Assembly: GCA_021106915.1 (NCBI GenBank)
Contig: JAIOTH010000098.1
Coordinates: 1-5,969, forward strand
DNA: 5,969 nt
Source of the DNA: a bacterium
Lineage (GTDB): Bacteria; Patescibacteriota; Patescibacteriia; UBA1558; S5-K13
Direction of reading: 5' to 3'
In this document: positions 5,764 to 5,969 of the stretch, one piece after another
Position numbering within the stretch: position 1 is the stretch's first letter
Layout of the letters: each line of letters opens with the position of its first letter
The notes under the pieces: generated by a model
Databases searched by the model: none
Seen by the model: the letters and a program-made list of their open reading frames with translations, nothing else
Told to the model about the DNA's origin: nothing
Made by a program: the position numbers and the translations under genes

Positions 5764-5809
5764 ATAAATTATAATTTTTCTACAAAATATCAATCCATTA
5801 AAATTTATT

Positions 5810-5834
5810 AAGGTCATTTAAAAGACTTTTTTTT
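5810..5834 (+). terminator. Candidate intrinsic terminator after the exonuclease gene
   Basis: AAGGTC (5810-5815) can pair with GACTTT (5824-5829) over 6 bp with one G-U wobble and an 8-nt A/T loop, followed by a T run to 5834. The eight-T tract (5827-5834) is the longest in the spacer. The stem is short and weak, so this is tentative. Its position between the exonuclease stop (5763) and the likely promoter of the next gene supports it. Confidence 0.4.
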
Positions 5835-5845
5835 ATTATATGATA

Positions 5846-5854
5846 TGCTAAAAT
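5846..5854 (+). promoter_or_regulatory. Possible extended -10 promoter of the trxB-like gene
   Basis: TGCTAAAAT (5846-5854) combines a TGn extension with a five-of-six -10 box. No good -35 is present; the region upstream is the T run. The predicted start near 5861 gives a leader of about 27 nt without a Shine-Dalgarno. A second box, TATAAC (5875-5880), ends 7 nt before the ATG and would give a near-leaderless mRNA, but it also lacks a -35. Confidence 0.35.
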
Positions 5855-5887
5855 AAAAACTACTAATAGATTAATATAACAAATCAC

Positions 5888-5969
5888 ATGGAATATGATT
5901 TAATAATAATTGGGGGAGGAGCAGCTGCTTATACAGCCTCTATTTATGCTTCTCGATTCAAAATTAAAC
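5888..5969 (+). CDS. trxB: Thioredoxin reductase-like flavoprotein, N terminus only (runs off the window)
   Basis: Only 27 codons are visible. They read as a dinucleotide-binding N terminus: the hydrophobic strand YDLIIIGGG, then a G9-x-G11-x-x-A14 turn and a helix, TASIYASR (16-23). This order matches thioredoxin reductase, which uses NADPH and FAD to reduce thioredoxin, especially the 'TAAIYASR' helix. The usual P-A-G after GGG is here A-A-A, which still satisfies GxGxxA. The redox CxxC and NADPH domain would lie beyond the window end, so another FAD-dependent oxidoreductase, such as a ferredoxin-NADP reductase of the TrxB type, cannot be excluded. The ATG at 5888 is the first in frame before the strand and has no Shine-Dalgarno. 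Confidence 0.7.
   Translation, partial: MEYDLIIIGGGAAAYTASIYASRFKIK

Noticed and set aside
5766..5777. Perfect A/T palindrome AAATTATAATTT after the exonuclease stop
   Set aside because: It has no loop and no G or C, and is expected by chance in this composition; the stem before the T run at 5827-5834 is the better terminator candidate.
1..5969. tRNA, rRNA, CRISPR array, insertion sequence or toxin-antitoxin pair
   Set aside because: No GC-rich RNA-like island of tRNA size, no regularly spaced repeats, no transposase-like protein and no small paired genes were seen in any spacer.

Overview
The window is a stretch of a very A+T-rich bacterial chromosome (about three quarters A+T by eye). It carries six complete protein genes and the start of a seventh, all on the + strand. 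The standard bacterial code fits: every complete gene ends in TAA, tryptophan is TGG, and no gene is broken by TGA. Small proteins, short spacers, a mostly Shine-Dalgarno-free start pattern and a small GC-rich palindrome between genes suggest a reduced-genome lineage such as Patescibacteria/CPR. That placement is an inference and was not tested by a search.

Layout: positions 1-66 hold the tail of whatever lies upstream plus an intrinsic terminator. A lone GNAT acetyltransferase gene (174-716) follows. It has the only strong Shine-Dalgarno in the window and is closed by a second strong terminator, so it is an isolated transcription unit. Next comes an aspartoacylase/succinylglutamate-desuccinylase-like zinc hydrolase (807-1538). 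Its -10 box sits so close to the ATG that the mRNA should be leaderless. Histidyl-tRNA synthetase hisS (1654-3060) and the AAA+ replication-fork protein rarA (3053-4264) overlap by 8 nt and form an operon. An HD-domain phosphohydrolase (4374-5039) and a DnaQ-like DEDDh 3'-5' exonuclease (5125-5763) follow, each with its own plausible promoter. The window ends 27 codons into a probable thioredoxin reductase (5888-5969).

Functionally this is mostly housekeeping: tRNA charging (HisS), rescue of stalled forks (RarA), 3'-5' nucleolytic processing (DnaQ-like), probable nucleotide phosphohydrolysis (HD) and thiol redox (TrxB-like). There are two small enzymes of unknown substrate at the left. No gene spacing suggests one dedicated pathway. 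I found no tRNA, rRNA, CRISPR array, insertion sequence, toxin-antitoxin pair or defence system. I do not see a convincing previously undescribed system here. The points most worth a second look are the expression signals: a leaderless promoter, one Shine-Dalgarno gene among genes without one, a GC-rich palindrome placed on a -35 box, and a leader hairpin before the exonuclease gene.
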